DNA of 64,000 nucleotides from Halopseudomonas litoralis (GCF_900105005.1 NZ_LT629748.1:558001-622000), one strand, 5' to 3'. Shown: positions 47,977 through 62,695, counted from the stretch's first letter. The notes: generated from the sequence alone by a model not told the origin. A program made the numbers and translations.

Positions 47977-48606
47977 GGTCTGCTCGATGCGCTCTTCTTC
48001 GATCCCCTGATAATCCCCGGGTGGGGCGAGCGCCCGCCAGCTTTCCAGATAGAACAGGCCGACCACCAGCATGGTGAGCAGGCCCACGGCCAGAATGCAG
48101 GTCGCATGAAAGTATGCCTTGGTCTTGCTCAGCCGCATGAAGATCGGCAACCCGAGGTACAAATGCAGCGCTGAATAGCCGGCAACTATCGGAATGACCA
48201 GCAAGATGAGCCAGCGCTCGGGAAGCAGAGCGGCCAGCGCCCCGAGCATGAATGGCATCGACAGGAAGGTGGCAAATGCCATGCCGCGCAGGGCCGAAGG
48301 TCGTACTGGGGTACGAAACAGCACCCAGCGAACCATCCAGCCCATGATGACGATGTTGGTCACATAGGCCAGCCAGACCGCAACTGCCAGCATGGCGGCG
48401 CTGCGTTGGCTGAGAAATTTCTGCTGTTCCGAGCCGAAGAGCGACCATCCGGCCACCGACGCACCATAGTAGATGCACAGCGCAGGAATCAGTGAGCCGA
48501 GCAACAACAGCGGAATGAAGTTGCACGGGCTGCGTTCGATGTCATCGTGGATGCGATTCCAGGTGGCGCTGGGCGAATAGAAAAGACCGGGTACGTGTCT
48601 GAACAT
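47968..48606 (-). CDS. Yip1 domain inner-membrane protein
   Basis: A 212-residue protein from MFRHVPGLFYSPSATWNRIHDD, the usual start of bacterial Yip1-family proteins, with five hydrophobic segments (FIPLLLLGSLIPALCIYYGAS; MLAVAVWLAYVTNIVIMGWM; MAFATFLSMPFMLGALAALL; LILLVIPIVAGYSALHLYLG; CILAVGLLTMLVVGLFYLE). Function unknown in bacteria. It overlaps the topoisomerase gene end by 9 bases and is divergent from nadA. Confidence 0.82.
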   Translation of the reverse strand: MFRHVPGLFYSPSATWNRIHDDIERSPCNFIPLLLLGSLIPALCIYYGASVAGWSLFGSEQQKFLSQRSAAMLAVAVWLAYVTNIVIMGWMVRWVLFRTPVRPSALRGMAFATFLSMPFMLGALAALLPERWLILLVIPIVAGYSALHLYLGLPIFMRLSKTKAYFHATCILAVGLLTMLVVGLFYLESWRALAPPGDYQGIEEERIEQTLP

Positions 48607-48756
48607 GGGATTCCTGCCTTGTTGTGTGTGCCTGTCCCCTTGTAATTCTTGACTCGCTTCGTTGCGGGGAGTTCCAGCCGCGTTCGCGCTGTGCATCGGT
48701 AGATCAGGGCGACCGTGGTATGATGTCGCCCGTTCCATTCCCGGAGGGGTTGTTAG

Positions 48757-49791
48757 ATGTCTCAGATTTCCGAAAGGTTGCTGGTGCAGGCCCATCTGGC
48801 CGCAAAGCAGCCGGCGCCGTTGAGCGATGTTGAGAAAGCCGATTACAAGGTGCGCATCGCGGCGGCATTGAAGGCCCATAATGCGGTGTTGGTAGCGCAT
48901 TACTACACCGATCCGCTGTTGCAGGAGCTGGCGGAGGAGACCGGTGGCTGTGTTTCCGACTCACTGGAAATGGCGCGTTTCGGCAAGAATCATCCAGCCA
49001 GCACGCTGGTGGTGGCAGGCGTGCGTTTCATGGGCGAAACCGCCAAGATCCTGAGCCCGGAGAAACGGGTACTGATGCCCACGCTGGATGCTACCTGCTC
49101 TCTGGATATCGGCTGTCCGATCGATGAGTTTTCGGCCTTCTGCGATCAGCATCCCGATCGCACTGTGGTGGTCTACGCCAATACGTCCGCCGCCGTGAAG
49201 GCGCGTGCTGATTGGGTTGTTACCTCCAGCTGCGCCTTGCCGATTGTCGAGAGCCTGATGGACAAGGGCGAGAAGATCCTGTGGGCACCGGATAAACATC
49301 TGGGCGGTTATATCCAGAGCCAGACCGGCGCTGACATGCTGTTGTGGGACGGGGCTTGCATCGTGCATGAGGAATTCAAGGCCCAGGCATTGCTGGATCT
49401 CAAAGCAGTCTATCCCGAGGCGGCGATCCTGGTGCACCCGGAATCCCCAGCGTCGGTCGTCGAACTGGCCGATGTGGTGGGCTCAACCAGTCAGCTGATC
49501 AATGCCACTCGCGAGTTGCCCAATCCGACGTTCATCGTAGCTACCGACAAGGGCATCTTCTACAAGATGCAGCAGGCGGCGCCGGATCGCCGGCTGATCG
49601 ATGCGCCTACGGCTGGCGACGGCGCTACCTGCCGCAGCTGCGCCAACTGCCCATGGATGGCGATGAATACACTGCCGCGCCTGTTGCAAAGCCTGGAGCA
49701 GGGCAGCAATGAGATTCTGGTACCGGAGGAGTTGATTCCGGCCGCAGTACGCCCACTGGAACGGATGCTCGACTTTACCCGCAATCTCTGA
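48757..49791 (+). CDS. nadA: Quinolinate synthase A
   Basis: [4Fe-4S] enzyme that condenses iminoaspartate with dihydroxyacetone phosphate to quinolinate in NAD synthesis. The 344 residues contain [21 protein letters not shown], the cluster Cys ligands in [20 protein letters not shown] and [10 protein letters not shown], and [20 protein letters not shown] precedes the ATG. nadB and nadC are not nearby, as usual in Pseudomonas. Confidence 0.97.
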   Translation: MSQISERLLVQAHLAAKQPAPLSDVEKADYKVRIAAALKAHNAVLVAHYYTDPLLQELAEETGGCVSDSLEMARFGKNHPASTLVVAGVRFMGETAKILSPEKRVLMPTLDATCSLDIGCPIDEFSAFCDQHPDRTVVVYANTSAAVKARADWVVTSSCALPIVESLMDKGEKILWAPDKHLGGYIQSQTGADMLLWDGACIVHEEFKAQALLDLKAVYPEAAILVHPESPASVVELADVVGSTSQLINATRELPNPTFIVATDKGIFYKMQQAAPDRRLIDAPTAGDGATCRSCANCPWMAMNTLPRLLQSLEQGSNEILVPEELIPAAVRPLERMLDFTRNL

Positions 49792-51243
49792 TCAGAAGCT
49801 CTTGATGATCTCCCGTCGACGCGCGACCTCTTCCTGGCGCGCGTTGATGCGGGAGCTGACCACGAAATTGTCGGCGAGCTTCAATGCCTGCTCCAGCTGC
49901 TGGTCCGCCTGATCCAGGTCGCCAGCCAGCATGAAGTATTCCGCACGGGCTTGATGCACACCCAGAATATTCTTTGCCAGGCCGCGAATTTCCGATACCA
50001 GATACCATACGTCCGGATCTTCGGGGCGCAGCCGTGCAAGGCGATCTGTTACCCGCTCGGCGGCGGAATAGTCGCGCTTGCGCAATAACACGTCGGCCTT
50101 GGCATTCAACAATGGATAGTTGTCGGGTTGGGCCTGCAGCAGCCGATCGAGGCGTGCCAGGGCGCCATCCAGTTGGTTGCGACTGTTGTCCAGCTCTACT
50201 CTGGCCAATTGTACTGCAATGTTATTCGGGTGCTCGGCCAGCAAAGGCTCCAGTTCTTCCTCCGCAGCTTCATATTGTCCACCACGAATCAGCGCCAAAG
50301 CCAGGCCGTAGCGTGCGGCAGAGTGCTCGCCCTCATGTTGATCCAGCAGCGCACGAAACCGCTGCGCTGCCCGGCCGGGGCTGTCCTCGTAGAATAACTG
50401 TACGCGGGCGCGCATCATCTGGTAGTACAGGCTGTCCAGTCGGCCATCGTTGCTGAGCTGTCCTGCGCGGTTGCGTGAGTCGGCGATCCGTGACTGGCTG
50501 ACCGGGTGCGTGAGCAAGAACTCCGGCGGAGTGCGGCTGAAGCGACTCAGCTTGGCGAGGCGCTCGAACATGTTCGGCATGGCGTGGGGGTCGAAGCCGG
50601 CCTGCTTCAGATTGAGCAGGCCGATGCGGTCGGCTTCCTGCTCATTCTGCCGGGAAAAGCGCCGCTGCTCCTGAATCGCCGCTGCCTGAGTCGAGGCCAG
50701 TGCGGCGAAACCAGCATCGCCACCGCCACTGGCAGCGAGGATGATGCTGGCGAGCATTGCGGTCATGAGCGGAATACGGGTCTGTTGTTGATGTTGCAGG
50801 CCACGGGCAAAGTGTCGCTGGGACAAGTGCGCCAGCTCATGCGCCATGACCGAGGCGAACTCCGCTTCAATATGGGCATGCAGAAACAGTCCGCCGTTGA
50901 CCCCTATGATGCCCCCGGGGGCAGCGAAGGCATTGAGTTGCGGGCTGTTGATGGCAACGAAGGTCAATCGTCGATCATCCAGCTGGCTGGTTTCCACCAG
51001 ACCGAACACATGCGACTCAATGTAATCCTTCAGCAGTGGGTCTTCCAGAGTGCGCACCGAACCACGCAGCATGGACAGCCAGGCGCGACCGAGCTGGTAT
51101 TCCTGCTCGCGCGACATGATCGACGAGCTGGTATCGCCCAGCGAAGGCAGATTGAATTCAGCGGAGGCGGGCACGGCGATAACGGCCATCAGCGAGAACA
51201 GCAGGGCTCTGATGGGTGTTTTGGCCGCTTTGATACATTGCAT
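49792..51243 (-). CDS. bepA: Periplasmic M48 metalloprotease with TPR domain (BepA family)
   Basis: Quality-control protease for outer-membrane beta-barrel assembly. ATG 51243 gives 483 residues: signal peptide (FSLMAVIAVPASA), zinc motif HELAH (135-139) with third ligand in QEADR (Glu203), and C-terminal TPR repeats (YGLALALIRGGQYEAAEEELEPLLAEHP). The active-site plug region is present upstream. It converges exactly with nadA (adjacent stops) and precedes nothing else in its operon. Confidence 0.92.
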   Translation of the reverse strand: MQCIKAAKTPIRALLFSLMAVIAVPASAEFNLPSLGDTSSSIMSREQEYQLGRAWLSMLRGSVRTLEDPLLKDYIESHVFGLVETSQLDDRRLTFVAINSPQLNAFAAPGGIIGVNGGLFLHAHIEAEFASVMAHELAHLSQRHFARGLQHQQQTRIPLMTAMLASIILAASGGGDAGFAALASTQAAAIQEQRRFSRQNEQEADRIGLLNLKQAGFDPHAMPNMFERLAKLSRFSRTPPEFLLTHPVSQSRIADSRNRAGQLSNDGRLDSLYYQMMRARVQLFYEDSPGRAAQRFRALLDQHEGEHSAARYGLALALIRGGQYEAAEEELEPLLAEHPNNIAVQLARVELDNSRNQLDGALARLDRLLQAQPDNYPLLNAKADVLLRKRDYSAAERVTDRLARLRPEDPDVWYLVSEIRGLAKNILGVHQARAEYFMLAGDLDQADQQLEQALKLADNFVVSSRINARQEEVARRREIIKSF

Positions 51244-51377
51244 GGACGCACTCTGAAATGGTGACGAAATATGGTTAGACACTAACCCATTTCTGCCCGG
51301 ATTGTCTGCCGTCGATCAAGCGGCGGTATACTTGCCGCCCCGTGATAAAACGGAAACAGATGGTCGGGAGTGTACGC

Positions 51378-51644
51378 ATGGTTGATGAAAAAAATGAACT
51401 GCAGGCTGATCAGTCGGTAGATGCTCGGGGGCTCTCCTGCCCGCTGCCGCTGCTACGCGCCAAGGTGGCGCTGAACGGTATGGCCTCTGGGCAGGTGCTC
51501 TATTTATGCGCCACCGACGCCGGCTCGCAGCGTGATATAGCGCGATTTGCCGAGCTGGCGGGACATTCGTTGCTGCGTGCCGACGAGCAGGATGGGGAGT
51601 TTCATTATTGGTTGCGCAAGGCTGGGGCGAGAGAAGAGGGGTAA
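51378..51644 (+). CDS. TusA/SirA-like sulfurtransferase
   Basis: An 88-residue protein with the TusA signature VDARGLSCPLPLLRAKVALN, containing the sulfur-carrying Cys and CPxP motif, then VLYLCATDAGSQRDIARFAELAGHSLL. Homologues relay sulfur for tRNA or cofactor modification; the P. aeruginosa protein at the same spot (PA1006 from memory) has been tied to molybdenum cofactor and iron-sulfur metabolism. GGGAG lies before ATG 51378. It is the last backbone gene before the type VI module. Confidence 0.88.
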   Translation: MVDEKNELQADQSVDARGLSCPLPLLRAKVALNGMASGQVLYLCATDAGSQRDIARFAELAGHSLLRADEQDGEFHYWLRKAGAREEG

Positions 51645-51773
51645 TTTCGAGAAGGGTTTTAGTCGAATTATTCATTTCTGCCAACTGCATCACACCTCTT
51701 TTTCCCCGAGTCGGCCCGCCTGTACGGGTTCTGATATAACGGCACCTTTGTTCGTCAGACGAAGGAACACAGG

Positions 51774-52104
51774 ATGTTCGCCCCGGCCAATACCGCGTAT
51801 TTCACGCTCGACATTCCCCGCCTCGACCACGACTTCAAGGTGCTGTTCTTTCAAGGCACCGAAGCCATCAGCCAGCCCTATTGCTTCGAGCTGGATCTGG
51901 CTGTGCTACCCAGGCAAGCGTGTGAAATTGAGCATGCATATCGAACAGGACAATTGGCATGCAGAAAGCATAGCCATGGCTGCCCTCGATTACAGCGACA
52001 GCGCCAGTCCAGCGCAATGCAGCTCGCTATTATTTGCGCAGCGAAGCAAAGAGAACAGTAAATCCACGGCGGACCTCTATACCCATCTGCAATCAAAGGG
52101 TTGA
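51774..52104 (+). pseudogene. Degenerate vgrG (type VI secretion spike) remnant
   Basis: ATG 51774 opens FAPANTAYFTLDIPRLDHDF then FQGTEAISQPYCFELDLA, the unmistakable start of VgrG spike proteins. After about 45 residues similarity ends and the frame breaks near 51905. A second frame continues with KRVKLSMHIEQDN and ends YTHLQSKG-stop at 52104, 6 bases before the phospholipase start. This looks like a large internal deletion that joined the head of vgrG to its tail. A full VgrG is 600 or more residues, so no spike can be made. The effector gene behind it has lost its own carrier. Confidence 0.75.
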
Positions 52105-52110
52105 TTGACC

Positions 52111-56541
<4,431 letters not shown>

Positions 56542-56619
56542 CGAACACCTCTCAATGGCGAGTATTGTCGCCTAGTTGGTGTCCGGTTTCATTAGACCAC
56601 TACAAAGGGACTCAGCCAC

Positions 56620-57744
56620 ATGATCAGGCTTATTTTTACAGTTATCGTTTGCCTGCCCCTCGGTTTTGCGCTGGCGGACACACCCCGACAGGAATGTCTC
56701 GGCCGCCTGACCTTTGATGTGCCGGAAGAAATGGAGTGGGCCACCTTTCATGCTGATTACATCCATCGAGTTTCGGACGGCGGTGGACATGGCTTTGGTT
56801 TGAAGGTCGGCGCGAAAGGCGACCTTGCGTCCTATGATTTCAAGGGCCTGATTATTTACGTCAGTGATATTGTCGAGCGCTCGGAATTTGAAGCTGCTGT
56901 TGGCTATGAGAAAGGCACTGGCATGCGGTATCAAAAACACCTATTAAATGATTTAGAAACGCATAAGCGCTTGTTGAAGCAGTTTGAAACCGGTGATTAC
57001 CCGAAAGCGCTGGTGACTGACCGTCTGGAAAAAATAGCGGCTGTTGAAAAAGATATTCCGCTGGCCATCCCTAGAGAACACGACCTCGGTATCCCCGACG
57101 CCTACTTCCTTGGTGGTAAATATCCGGGCTTCGGTTACCTGTACCGCAACCAGAGGGTCTACTACTTCGCCATGCGCCAGGGAGCTGTTGATGGAACGGG
57201 TGCCGAAGCGTTCAAGGATCTGCTGGCGCGCTTTCATCCGCGTGAACTATATGAAGTACCTGAAGGCACGGGTATCTGCTTTCCCTATGGTTTTATTGCC
57301 GATGATGGCAAGACCGCCTATTCGATCAAGAACAGCCTGCGTTTTACCAGTACGCCCAATGTGATATTTACCCTGGTGACCGCCTCAGTTGGGGATCCCA
57401 GGAACACCCAGCCCACCCTGGGCACTTATGACACCGACTACCGCCCCGGCTACGATGGCACCAAATGGAAGCTGACCCGTTTTATCGAACCCAGTTATAT
57501 CGGTGACCGGCTGGCCGGCCTGGAAGGCTGGCGCCTTGATCCCAAGCCGGAGTCTGGTGAACGGGAACGGGCCTGGTTTGCCTTGGCACATACCGGCGGG
57601 TTACTCAATCCGCTGATTGCGGTGCAGGTATTTACCTTCCAGAAAGGACTGGACAACCTCACCGACTTCACCCCGCCGCCGGAGGATGTCCTGCCGCGCT
57701 GGAAGGCATTGAGCGAAAGCATTCGGGTGACGTTGGACAAGTGA
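56620..57744 (+). CDS. Probable type VI immunity protein (Tli4/Tli5-like) for the phospholipase effector
   Basis: A 374-residue exported protein with a signal peptide (LIFTVIVCLPLGFALA), then CLGRLTFDVPEEMEWATFHADY and a C-terminal half with GGLLNPLIAVQVF and PPEDVLPRWKALSESI, the general layout of Tli4-type immunity proteins that neutralise lipase effectors in the periplasm. Before the IS3 insertion its ATG overlapped the effector stop (ATGA), which argues that it is the cognate antidote. The gene is whole, but its start now lies 16 bases from the IS right end, so expression depends on read-through or a new promoter. Confidence 0.78.
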   Translation: MIRLIFTVIVCLPLGFALADTPRQECLGRLTFDVPEEMEWATFHADYIHRVSDGGGHGFGLKVGAKGDLASYDFKGLIIYVSDIVERSEFEAAVGYEKGTGMRYQKHLLNDLETHKRLLKQFETGDYPKALVTDRLEKIAAVEKDIPLAIPREHDLGIPDAYFLGGKYPGFGYLYRNQRVYYFAMRQGAVDGTGAEAFKDLLARFHPRELYEVPEGTGICFPYGFIADDGKTAYSIKNSLRFTSTPNVIFTLVTASVGDPRNTQPTLGTYDTDYRPGYDGTKWKLTRFIEPSYIGDRLAGLEGWRLDPKPESGERERAWFALAHTGGLLNPLIAVQVFTFQKGLDNLTDFTPPPEDVLPRWKALSESIRVTLDK

Positions 57745-57829
57745 TACGTATGTAAGCGTGGGGTTTTCAGACGGGATGCCGTTGAGAAACCTGAACAAGG
57801 CAGCCGTGAAGGCTGCCCGGGATACAGCA

Positions 57830-58297
57830 TTACGCCAGTTCGCGCGCCGCTTGGAGCACTTCGGCGACGTGGCCCGGCACCTTCACCTTGCGCCATTCGC
57901 GGCGCAATACACCTTTACGGTCGATGAGGAAGGTGCTGCGCTCGATTCCTTCGTATTCCTTGCCATAGAGTTTCTTCTTGCGGATCACATCGAACAGTCG
58001 GCACAGACTTTCGTCAGAATCACTGATCAGCTCGAAGGGAAAGCTCTGTTTGGTGCGGAAGTTCTCATGGGTGCGCAGACTGTCGCGGGAGACGCCAAGT
58101 ACCAGGGTATCGGCCGCCAGAAACTGCTCATGCATATCCCGAAAATCCTGGCCTTGGGTAGTGCAGCCGGGGGTGTGGTCCTTGGGGTAGAAATAGAGCA
58201 CGAGCTTCTTGCCAGTCAACTCCGAGAGAGTGATGGTCTTGCCACTGGTGGCCTGCGCCGTGAAATCGGGCAGGGTGGAATCCGGTTTGATGCTCAT
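57830..58297 (-). CDS. bcp: Peroxiredoxin Bcp/PrxQ
   Basis: Thiol peroxidase that removes hydrogen and organic peroxides. The 155 residues show LYFYPKDHTPGCTTQGQDFRD, with the peroxidatic Cys in TPGC. The usual resolving Cys five residues later is Gln (CTTQGQ), so this is a 1-Cys-like or atypically resolved form; another Cys lies in ESLCRLF. It is 19 bases from gcvR and in the same direction. Confidence 0.93.
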   Translation of the reverse strand: MSIKPDSTLPDFTAQATSGKTITLSELTGKKLVLYFYPKDHTPGCTTQGQDFRDMHEQFLAADTLVLGVSRDSLRTHENFRTKQSFPFELISDSDESLCRLFDVIRKKKLYGKEYEGIERSTFLIDRKGVLRREWRKVKVPGHVAEVLQAARELA

Positions 58298-58316
58298 TGA
58301 CAGCCTCGTTATCGAA

Positions 58317-58874
58317 TCAGTGAAGGGGGCGCCAGGGTTCCATTACGGCGTCCAGATTGAGTTCATCGCAGAAGTCGAGGAACTGCTCGCGCAGCCAACT
58401 GAGTTGGGTCTTGACCGGGATGGCAATGGTCAGCGTCAGGTTCAACATTGCGGTGCCGGTGTGTTGGGCTATATAGGTGAAGCTGAACATCTCCTCGATG
58501 TCGATCTCCAGGTGCTGGAAAAAGGAGCACAGCTCGGCAACCAGTTCGGGCCGCTGGGCAGCTGTGACGAAGACATTGTAGGGCAGCGCCGAAGGACGCT
58601 CTTCCAGCGCATTGCTGCGATACAGTGATAGTGTCAAGTGCTCGCGCTTGGCCAGTGCCGGCAACAGCGTTTCCAGTCGAGCCAGGGCATCCCAGTTGCC
58701 GCTCACCTGTAAAAGAAGGGCAGTGCAGGTTCCGTGGCGGCTCATACGGCTGCTGACAATCAGGCAACGCTGCTCCATGCACAGGCGCGTCAACATGCTG
58801 GCCATTGCAGTGGTTTGTTGCCCCATGGCATTGATCACCAGAAATTGCTCCTGGGGGCTGGGCACTGTGGACAT
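58317..58874 (-). CDS. gcvR: Glycine cleavage system regulatory protein GcvR (ACT domains)
   Basis: A 185-residue protein with two ACT-like halves: QFLVINAMGQQTTAMASMLTRLCMEQRCLIVSSRMSRHGTCTALLLQVSG and PYNVFVTAAQRPELVAELCSFFQHLEIDIEEMFSF. In E. coli GcvR binds GcvA and represses the glycine cleavage genes when glycine is low. Divergent from dapA, followed by bcp, as in other pseudomonads. No gcv genes are nearby, so regulatory targets are unknown here. Confidence 0.88.
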   Translation of the reverse strand: MSTVPSPQEQFLVINAMGQQTTAMASMLTRLCMEQRCLIVSSRMSRHGTCTALLLQVSGNWDALARLETLLPALAKREHLTLSLYRSNALEERPSALPYNVFVTAAQRPELVAELCSFFQHLEIDIEEMFSFTYIAQHTGTAMLNLTLTIAIPVKTQLSWLREQFLDFCDELNLDAVMEPWRPLH

Positions 58875-59077
58875 AGTATTCCTCGAAGACTGAATTGCCG
58901 GGCCGGTAGCCCAGACGAGAGCATACCGACAAGCTGTCTATTGTCCCCGTCTGTCGCCGGGGGTTCAACCATCAGTTTTACTACTGTTTATAGGCTTAAC
59001 GCAGCCGCCGTCCCTTGTGCTGGAACCATGGCGAAAGTACCATTGCTGATCAATCTATTTCTTGTGGAGCCCCTTGC

Positions 59078-59953
59078 ATGATTTCAGGCAGCCTTGTGGC
59101 GCTGGTAACCCCCATGGATTCGCGTGGCAGCCTGGATTGGCAAGCGCTTGAGCGTATCATCGACTTCCATCTGGCGCAGGGCACCGATGGTATCGTCGCG
59201 GTCGGCACGTCGGGCGAATCCGCCACGCTGGATATGGACGAACACAAGGAGGTCATCCGCCGTGTGGTCGATCAGGTCGCGGGGCGCATCCCGGTCATTG
59301 CCGGGACGGGAGCCAACTCTACCAGTGAAGCGGTCGAGCTGACCGAAGCCGCGCGCAGCGTGGGTGCTGATGCCTGCCTGCTGGTCACGCCGTACTACAA
59401 CAAGCCCACCCAGGAAGGGCTTTACCAGCACTTCAAATTCATTGCCGAAGCTGTGGCCATTCCGCAGATTCTGTACAACGTGCCGGGGCGCACCGCCTGT
59501 GACATGCTGCCCGATACCGTAGTGCGGCTGGCCGACATCCCCAATATCATCGGTATAAAGGAGGCCACAGGCGACCTGCAGCGTGCCCGTGAAGTGATCG
59601 AGCGGGTTGGAGAGCGTATGGCGGTCTACTCTGGGGACGATGCTACCGCAGTGGAACTGATTCTCCTCGGTGGCAAAGGCAATATCTCTGTTACCGCCAA
59701 CGTCGCGCCCAAAGCCATGCACGATCTATGTGCTGCTGCTTTACGCGGCGATACCGATACCGCCCGTCGCCTGCATGATCAACTGATGCCGCTGCATCAG
59801 AAGCTGTTCGTCGAATCCAACCCGATTCCGGTGAAATGGGCGCTGCACGAGATGGGGCTGATCGAAGATGGCTTGCGTCTGCCGTTGACCCGTCTCAGTG
59901 CAGGATGCCAACCGGTAGTACGCGAGGCCATGCAGCAGTGCGGCCTGCTGTGA
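59078..59953 (+). CDS. dapA: 4-hydroxy-tetrahydrodipicolinate synthase
   Basis: Condenses pyruvate with aspartate semialdehyde, the first committed step to lysine and diaminopimelate. ATG 59078 with TGGAG upstream gives 291 residues: [62 protein letters not shown] (Tyr) and [10 protein letters not shown] (Schiff-base Lys), and a [12 protein letters not shown] region. First gene of dapA-bamC-MBL-purC. Confidence 0.96.
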   Translation: MISGSLVALVTPMDSRGSLDWQALERIIDFHLAQGTDGIVAVGTSGESATLDMDEHKEVIRRVVDQVAGRIPVIAGTGANSTSEAVELTEAARSVGADACLLVTPYYNKPTQEGLYQHFKFIAEAVAIPQILYNVPGRTACDMLPDTVVRLADIPNIIGIKEATGDLQRAREVIERVGERMAVYSGDDATAVELILLGGKGNISVTANVAPKAMHDLCAAALRGDTDTARRLHDQLMPLHQKLFVESNPIPVKWALHEMGLIEDGLRLPLTRLSAGCQPVVREAMQQCGLL

Positions 59954-59985
59954 CCCTGAGGATCCATACAATCAAGGAATTCCAA

Positions 59986-61095
59986 ATGAAGCCTGTGCTC
60001 AATGCACTGACCCTGGTAGCGATCAGCGCTGTCCTGAGCGGCTGTGGTTATCTGTTCGGTGAAGATGGTTATTTCCGTGACCGCGGTTCGGATTATCAGT
60101 CCGCCGTCATCGAGCCGCGAATGACAGTCCCTGCTGAGTTGAACAGCAAGCCCATAGGTGATCTGCTGCCGGTTCCCGGTCAGCTTGGCGTCGCCAACGA
60201 AGGCAAATTTCAGTTACCGCGCCCGCAAGCTCTGAATGTCGGTGCGGATTTCAGCGAATTTTCCATGCAGCAGAACGGTGGTGACCGTTGGCTGCTGGCG
60301 CAACGCCCACCGGCCAGCCTGTGGCCTCAGGTGCGACAGTTTCTGACTGAATATCAGGTTCCTGTAGCTGGCGAATCCGCCACTCTGGGAGAAATGGAAA
60401 CCGCTTGGCTGGCCTTTGACGAAGATGCTGATAACGCCTTGATGCGCCGTTTGCTGCCCGCGGTTGGGCCCAACCGTCGCACCGATGGTCAGGAACAGCG
60501 TTTCCGTATTCGGGTAGAGCCGGGCGTGCAGTCGGGCAGCAGCGAAATCAGGGTGCTGCACATGCAGCGTAGCCGGGGCAGCGACCGGACCGAGTGGCCT
60601 GCTGCTTCGGATAATAGCAACCTTGAGCGCGCTGTACTGGCCGAACTGGAAACCTATCTGAGCCAAACCGGCGAGTTGGATTCGGCTGCATTGTCGACCG
60701 TGGGTGATGCTCCGGCAGCGCGGCGCAGTACCCTGGGTCAGGACGGTGCCGGCAATCCGGTGCTGAATATCCCCAGCGACTTCAATCGTGCCTGGGCAGC
60801 GGTCGGCCAGGCGTTGGCCAAGGCGGACATCCAGGTTGCCGATATCAACCGCAGCGCCGGTGTGTACTACGTCAACCCTGAGCAGAGCGCTGTCGAGGAC
60901 GACAAACCCGGCTTCTTCGGTCGTTTGTTCGGTCGTGACAAGGCGCCTGAGCAGGAAGGCGCGCAGCGTACCCAGGTGCGTTTGACACCGGTGAGTAACC
61001 GCGTCCAGGTCACCGTGGAAGACAGTATCGACACCAGCACCGACTCCAGCCAGGCCAGGGAACTGCTCCGCCGGATTCATGACAATTTGAACTGA
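59986..61095 (+). CDS. bamC: Outer-membrane protein assembly factor BamC (NlpB)
   Basis: Lipoprotein of the BAM complex. The 369 residues have a signal peptide with lipobox VLSGC, the unstructured BamD-binding segment (GSDYQSAVIEPRMTVPAELN), and two helix-grip domains (LAQRPPASLWPQVRQFLTEYQVP and FNRAWAAVGQALAKADIQVADINR). AAGGAA lies 6 bases before ATG 59986. It follows dapA by 32 bases, the gene order seen in E. coli and pseudomonads. Confidence 0.92.
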   Translation: MKPVLNALTLVAISAVLSGCGYLFGEDGYFRDRGSDYQSAVIEPRMTVPAELNSKPIGDLLPVPGQLGVANEGKFQLPRPQALNVGADFSEFSMQQNGGDRWLLAQRPPASLWPQVRQFLTEYQVPVAGESATLGEMETAWLAFDEDADNALMRRLLPAVGPNRRTDGQEQRFRIRVEPGVQSGSSEIRVLHMQRSRGSDRTEWPAASDNSNLERAVLAELETYLSQTGELDSAALSTVGDAPAARRSTLGQDGAGNPVLNIPSDFNRAWAAVGQALAKADIQVADINRSAGVYYVNPEQSAVEDDKPGFFGRLFGRDKAPEQEGAQRTQVRLTPVSNRVQVTVEDSIDTSTDSSQARELLRRIHDNLN

Positions 61096-61096
61096 A

Positions 61097-61900
61097 ATGC
61101 GTTATTGCTCGCTCGGGAGTGGCAGTCGAGGCAACGCCACTCTGATTGAACATGGCCGGACCCGGCTGTTGGTGGACTGTGGCTTCAGTTTGCGCGCCAC
61201 CGAACAGCGGCTGGCTGCAGCTGGGCTGAGCCCTCGGCAGCTGACGGCCATACTGGTTACTCACGAGCATTCGGACCATATCAAGGGCGTCGAGCGCCTG
61301 GCCAGGCGTTATAGCTTGCCGGTATACATGACGGCCGGCACCTACCTTGGCATGGGGGAGACGGAGCTGCCGGTCGAGCTGATCCGCTTCGGACAGGATC
61401 TGGTCATCGGTGACCTCCGAGTCACGCCGGTTCCGGTACCCCATGATGCGCGGGAACCCTGCCAGTTCATCTTTGACAGCGGCAATCACCGGTTGGGTGT
61501 GCTTACCGACACCGGCATGATCACACCGTTGATCACGGAAATGTACAGCGGCCTGGATGCGCTTTTTCTGGAAGCCAACTATGATCCGATGATGTTGGCC
61601 AACGGCCCCTATCCGCCGTTTCTGCGGGCCAGGGTAGGGGGCAGCCTCGGCCATCTGAGCAATCAGCAGGCAGCGGGACTGCTCGAATCGATCGACATGA
61701 GCGCGCTGAAACACGTTGCGATCGCCCACATCAGTGAAAAGAACAACCGGCCGGAGCTGGCCCTTGGCGAGCTGTCCAGAGTATTGGATGGCTGGCAGGG
61801 CGAGTTGCGGCTGGCAGTACAGAATCAGGGCCTGCCTTGGCAGAACATAGGGTCTGTTGACGTTTCACGACCTGTGTTGCTGGAAGAAGAGGCCCTATGA
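61097..61900 (+). CDS. Metallo-beta-lactamase-fold hydrolase (YycJ/WalJ-like)
   Basis: A 267-residue cytoplasmic MBL protein starting [34 protein letters not shown], with the metal motif [11 protein letters not shown], Asp in VLTDTGM, and HIS in IAHISEKNN. Homologues in the YycJ group are 5'-3' exonucleases linked to DNA repair or cell-wall signalling; the pseudomonad member is uncharacterised. It starts one base after bamC and lies 37 bases before purC. Confidence 0.88.
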   Translation: MRYCSLGSGSRGNATLIEHGRTRLLVDCGFSLRATEQRLAAAGLSPRQLTAILVTHEHSDHIKGVERLARRYSLPVYMTAGTYLGMGETELPVELIRFGQDLVIGDLRVTPVPVPHDAREPCQFIFDSGNHRLGVLTDTGMITPLITEMYSGLDALFLEANYDPMMLANGPYPPFLRARVGGSLGHLSNQQAAGLLESIDMSALKHVAIAHISEKNNRPELALGELSRVLDGWQGELRLAVQNQGLPWQNIGSVDVSRPVLLEEEAL

Positions 61901-61937
61901 ACCATCACCATCATTTCGCGCGCATCAGGAGCCGATA

Positions 61938-62651
61938 ATGGAAAAACGCACTGAACTCTATCGCGGCAAGGCCAAATCGGTTTACACCACCGACGACCCG
62001 GACCGCCTGATTCTCCTGTTCCGCAACGATACCTCAGCCTTCGACGGCAAGAAGATCGAACAGCTGGAACGCAAGGGCATGGTCAATAACCGCTTCAATG
62101 CCTTTATCATGCAGAAACTGCAGGACGCCGGTATACCGACCCAGTTCGACCAACTGCTGTCTGACACCGAATGCCTGGTCAAGAAACTCGACATGATTCC
62201 GGTTGAGTGTGTTGTGCGCAACTACGCTGCCGGTAGCCTGGTCAAGCGCCTGGGCATCGAAGAAGGCCAGGAACTGGCTCCGCCGACCTTTGAGCTGTTC
62301 CTCAAGGACGACGCCAGGGGCGATCCCTTCATCAATGAATCGCACGTTGTTACCTTCGGCTGGGCGACAGCCGAGCAGCTGGTGCGTATGCGCGAACTGA
62401 CCCTGCAGGTCAACGACGTCCTCAGGCAGGCGTTCGATGACGCCGGCCTGTTGCTGGTGGACTTCAAGCTGGAATTCGGTGTGTTCAAGGGCGAAATCGT
62501 CCTCGGCGACGAATTCAGCCCCGACGGCTGCCGCCTGTGGGACAAGGAAACCCGTAAGAAGATGGACAAGGATCGCTTTCGTCAGGGCCTCGGTGGCGTG
62601 ATCGAAGCCTACGAAGAAGTCGCTCAAAGACTGGGTGTTCCGCTGTCTTAA
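61938..62651 (+). CDS. purC: SAICAR synthetase
   Basis: Joins CAIR and aspartate with ATP in purine synthesis. The 237 residues begin [37 protein letters not shown], with [26 protein letters not shown] and [13 protein letters not shown], standard bacterial PurC. It is the last gene of the dapA-bamC-MBL-purC run and is followed by tRNA-Ser. Confidence 0.97.
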   Translation: MEKRTELYRGKAKSVYTTDDPDRLILLFRNDTSAFDGKKIEQLERKGMVNNRFNAFIMQKLQDAGIPTQFDQLLSDTECLVKKLDMIPVECVVRNYAAGSLVKRLGIEEGQELAPPTFELFLKDDARGDPFINESHVVTFGWATAEQLVRMRELTLQVNDVLRQAFDDAGLLLVDFKLEFGVFKGEIVLGDEFSPDGCRLWDKETRKKMDKDRFRQGLGGVIEAYEEVAQRLGVPLS

Positions 62652-62695
62652 CGCTTTATCGGTCGGGGTGAAACTGCTATCATGCGCGCCGACTT

